In this document: in pieces, positions 62,514 to 64,000 of the stretch
Position numbering within the stretch: the first letter of the stretch is position 1
Layout of the letters: each line of letters begins with the position of its first letter
NCBI GenBank assembly: GCA_947579665.1
Contig: CANPUZ010000031.1
Span: 310,001-374,000, forward strand
Length of the DNA: 64,000 nucleotides
Reading direction: 5' to 3'
Origin: Sympetrum striolatum
Taxonomy: Eukaryota > Arthropoda > Insecta > Odonata > Libellulidae
Position numbers and translations under genes: made by a program
Notes under the pieces: generated by a model
Database searches by the model: none
What the model was told of the DNA's origin: nothing
Seen by the model: the letters and a program-made list of their open reading frames with translations, nothing else

Positions 62514-63588
62514 GGATACAAAGTCACAGGCTAAACCACTAGCGTGATTGACTTGAAATTTTTACGACATATTGGCCATAACGTTTAACCTCCAGAAAAA
62601 TTGCGATTTTGAACCTCAGTGTCATGGGTTCGATTCCAGAGGGCCCCAAAGTCCCGATTTTTCCCGTTTAAATGCATTGCTTTGATTTTCAGGAATTAAA
62701 AAAAAATACTTTCCGGGTAGGTAGAGAATCAAAACTCAAGGAGCCTATATATATGGTTATGATCTATCGAAAACATAAATGAGTTTTACGGAAAATATCC
62801 TGGGTTCGATGCTAGGTCGCGGCAAAAATCGGCCGTTTAAAATGCATTGTGGCGATTTTTAGGATTTTTTTTGGACCCCTTTCCGAATGCATGGGAACTT
62901 GAAATTTGGCATGGGGTTAGAAACCATAAATATATTTCATAATCATTTTTTTTGTATTCGCTTATGGTCCTTGGTTCGATCCCAGAGGGCCATTTGCACT
63001 CCACAATGCATTTCTTATGGGGATTACGGAAACACATTTTAGGTACTTCCCGGCATGATATCGACTTCAAACTTTCTATGCAATTAGATCAGGTCCTAGC
63101 AAGTCATTTCGTGCATGTACAGCTTCCAATACGTCCAGGGTTCGACACCAGGCGTCTCTACAATCAGTCACTGATCCGATTTTTAAGAATTATTTGGAAC
63201 CCCTTCCCAATAATATTAAAACTTGAAATTCGGTATATATATAGAAAATATAGATACGTTTCGAAAACATATTTTATATTTCCTAGATCGTCCTTGGTTC
63301 GAATCCAGAGAGCTATTAACATTCGTGAAAAGTAGGTCTTCGTTTGAGGCAGTTGCAGCCAATATTTCTGCTTGAATTTTCACACGTATTTAGAGAAGAT
63401 GATCTTCTGATGTGCTGCATAGTAATTTCACCAAAAAGACCCGGGTTCGATGCCAGACGATTAAATTGATGCGAATTTTAAGTATATTTTCAATCCTTTT
63501 TTTCCTTTCCGGGACCGTCCCGATATAATGCCGTTATGAAATTAGTGTTGTCGATCTGCTTGCAGTATGCAAGCTACATTTTACTCGT
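62514..63588 (-). repeat. Array unit, R, standard (1075 bp)
   Basis: Six boxes present. Closest to the 26106 and 31786 units, inverted. Linker 62457-62513 holds a forward core. Confidence 0.86.
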
Positions 63589-63627
63589 ACCTATATACAC
63601 ACTCACTCATTCATTCATTCATTCATA

Positions 63628-64000
63628 GGGGATCAAAATTCTAACCATGTTCCACATGTGCCACCAACCTGAAATTTTTACCACGTTATGGCCATGACGT
63701 GTAACCTCCAGGAAAAAGCTGACATTGAACCTCGGTGTCATGGGTTCGATTCCAGAAGGCCCCAAAGTCGCGATTTTGTCCATAAGATTACATGGCGGGG
63801 ATTTTCGAAAATTTTTTTGAGGCACTTCCCGGAAAAGGAGAGATTTGAAATTCAAGGGATCGCTAGATGCCATGTATATCTAAAGGAATCCATAAAGACA
63901 TCTACGAATATTATCCTTGGTTCGATGCTAGGTCGGGGCAAAAATCGGCCGTTTGAAATGCATTGTGGCGATTTTTAAGATTTTTTTTGGACCCTTTTCC
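63628..64000 (-). repeat. Array unit, R, alternative plain end, cut by window edge
   Basis: Begins GGGGATCAAAATT after an ATTC microsatellite (63604-63626), the inverse of the end seen at 17534. M6 and M5 boxes follow; the unit leaves the window. Confidence 0.83.

Larger units (their letters stand above)
16852..64000. repeat. Complex higher-order tandem array of T-arm/B-box monomers
   Basis: About 40 composite units, most 1072-1082 bp, in both orientations, continue to the window end. Each is six monomers sharing the landmarks AATTTCAAG, ATCGGGAA, an A-run, AATGCATTT and then TCGAACC with CTGG before and CAGG or similar after. The monomers are clearly homologous within a unit (for example the DNA preceding the boxes of M3, M5, M6 and M1) but each position has its own variant, as in a higher-order repeat. 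The complementary strand of each box is GGTTCGA, the invariant core of the polymerase III B box and of tRNA T arms. No protein frame is conserved; short frames are by-products of the repeat. Confidence 0.9.

Noticed and set aside
16852..64000. Dozens of 60-140-codon open frames on both strands across the array
   Set aside because: They recur with the repeat, overlap on both strands, begin in different places in different copies and show no protein family. They follow from repeat sequence and base composition.
16852..64000. CRISPR-like array (short motif at regular spacing)
   Set aside because: The conserved motif is 7-11 bp, the spacing is about 166 bp, the intervening DNA is homologous rather than unique, and the surroundings are eukaryotic transposons.

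Overview
The window looks like heterochromatin-type, repeat-dominated DNA from an AT-rich animal genome. An arthropod is my best guess: there is a Ty3/gypsy element primed by initiator tRNA-Met, a piggyBac element, and long TATA/GATA microsatellites. No marker fixes the species. I see no intact host gene.

Layout. (1) 1-13473: a minus-strand Ty3/gypsy retrotransposon in tandem, LTR-internal-LTR-internal-LTR, with neighbouring copies sharing one LTR. The left copy is cut by the window edge. The middle copy (586-7342) carries an uninterrupted gag-pol frame. The right copy (6718-13473) has a nonsense codon and a one-base deletion. The three 625-bp LTRs (586-1210, 6718-7342, 12849-13473) look identical by eye. 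(2) 13474-16851: single-copy-looking AT-rich DNA with faint old repeats, one exon-like frame broken by a TGA (15549-15818), a GC-rich block (16311-16716) and a 23-bp minisatellite (16717-16831). (3) 16852-64000: about 47 kb of one complex tandem array. (4) Inside it, at 45868-47560, the left part of a decayed piggyBac element inserted at a TTAA in a repeat unit; its right part is replaced by an (AT)26 tract.

The array is the notable part. It is built of composite units, most of them 1072-1082 bp long and lying in both orientations. Each unit is six related monomers of about 150-177 bp. Nearly every monomer carries one tRNA T-arm-like sequence (TCGAACC on one strand, which is GGTTCGA, the core of the RNA polymerase III B box, on the other). 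Several of these boxes are followed 25-60 bases downstream, on the B-box strand, by runs of five or more T. Each unit has a hairpin end (ACGAGTAAAATG followed by a 7-bp stem with a TAC loop) and a plain end (GTATCCT). Units are separated by TATA/GATA microsatellite linkers that often hold a short core, AATCCGGAGAAGCATC, in either orientation. I call a unit F when TCGAACC reads on the + strand (hairpin end at left) and R when inverted. Within F units I number the monomers M1 to M6 by their T-arm boxes, and call the hairpin segment M0.

There are about 40 complete or partial units: a standard type, an 'L' type with different monomers (19.2, 28.4, 42.4, 56.0 and 57.1 kb), an eight-monomer unit (38607-40016), and several chimeric or deleted ones. 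Working view, part inference: a satellite-like, higher-order repeat of B-box monomers, derived from tRNA-related DNA or spread by a mobile element, reshaped by inversion and unequal exchange. Unit coordinates were read by eye and may be off by a few bases.
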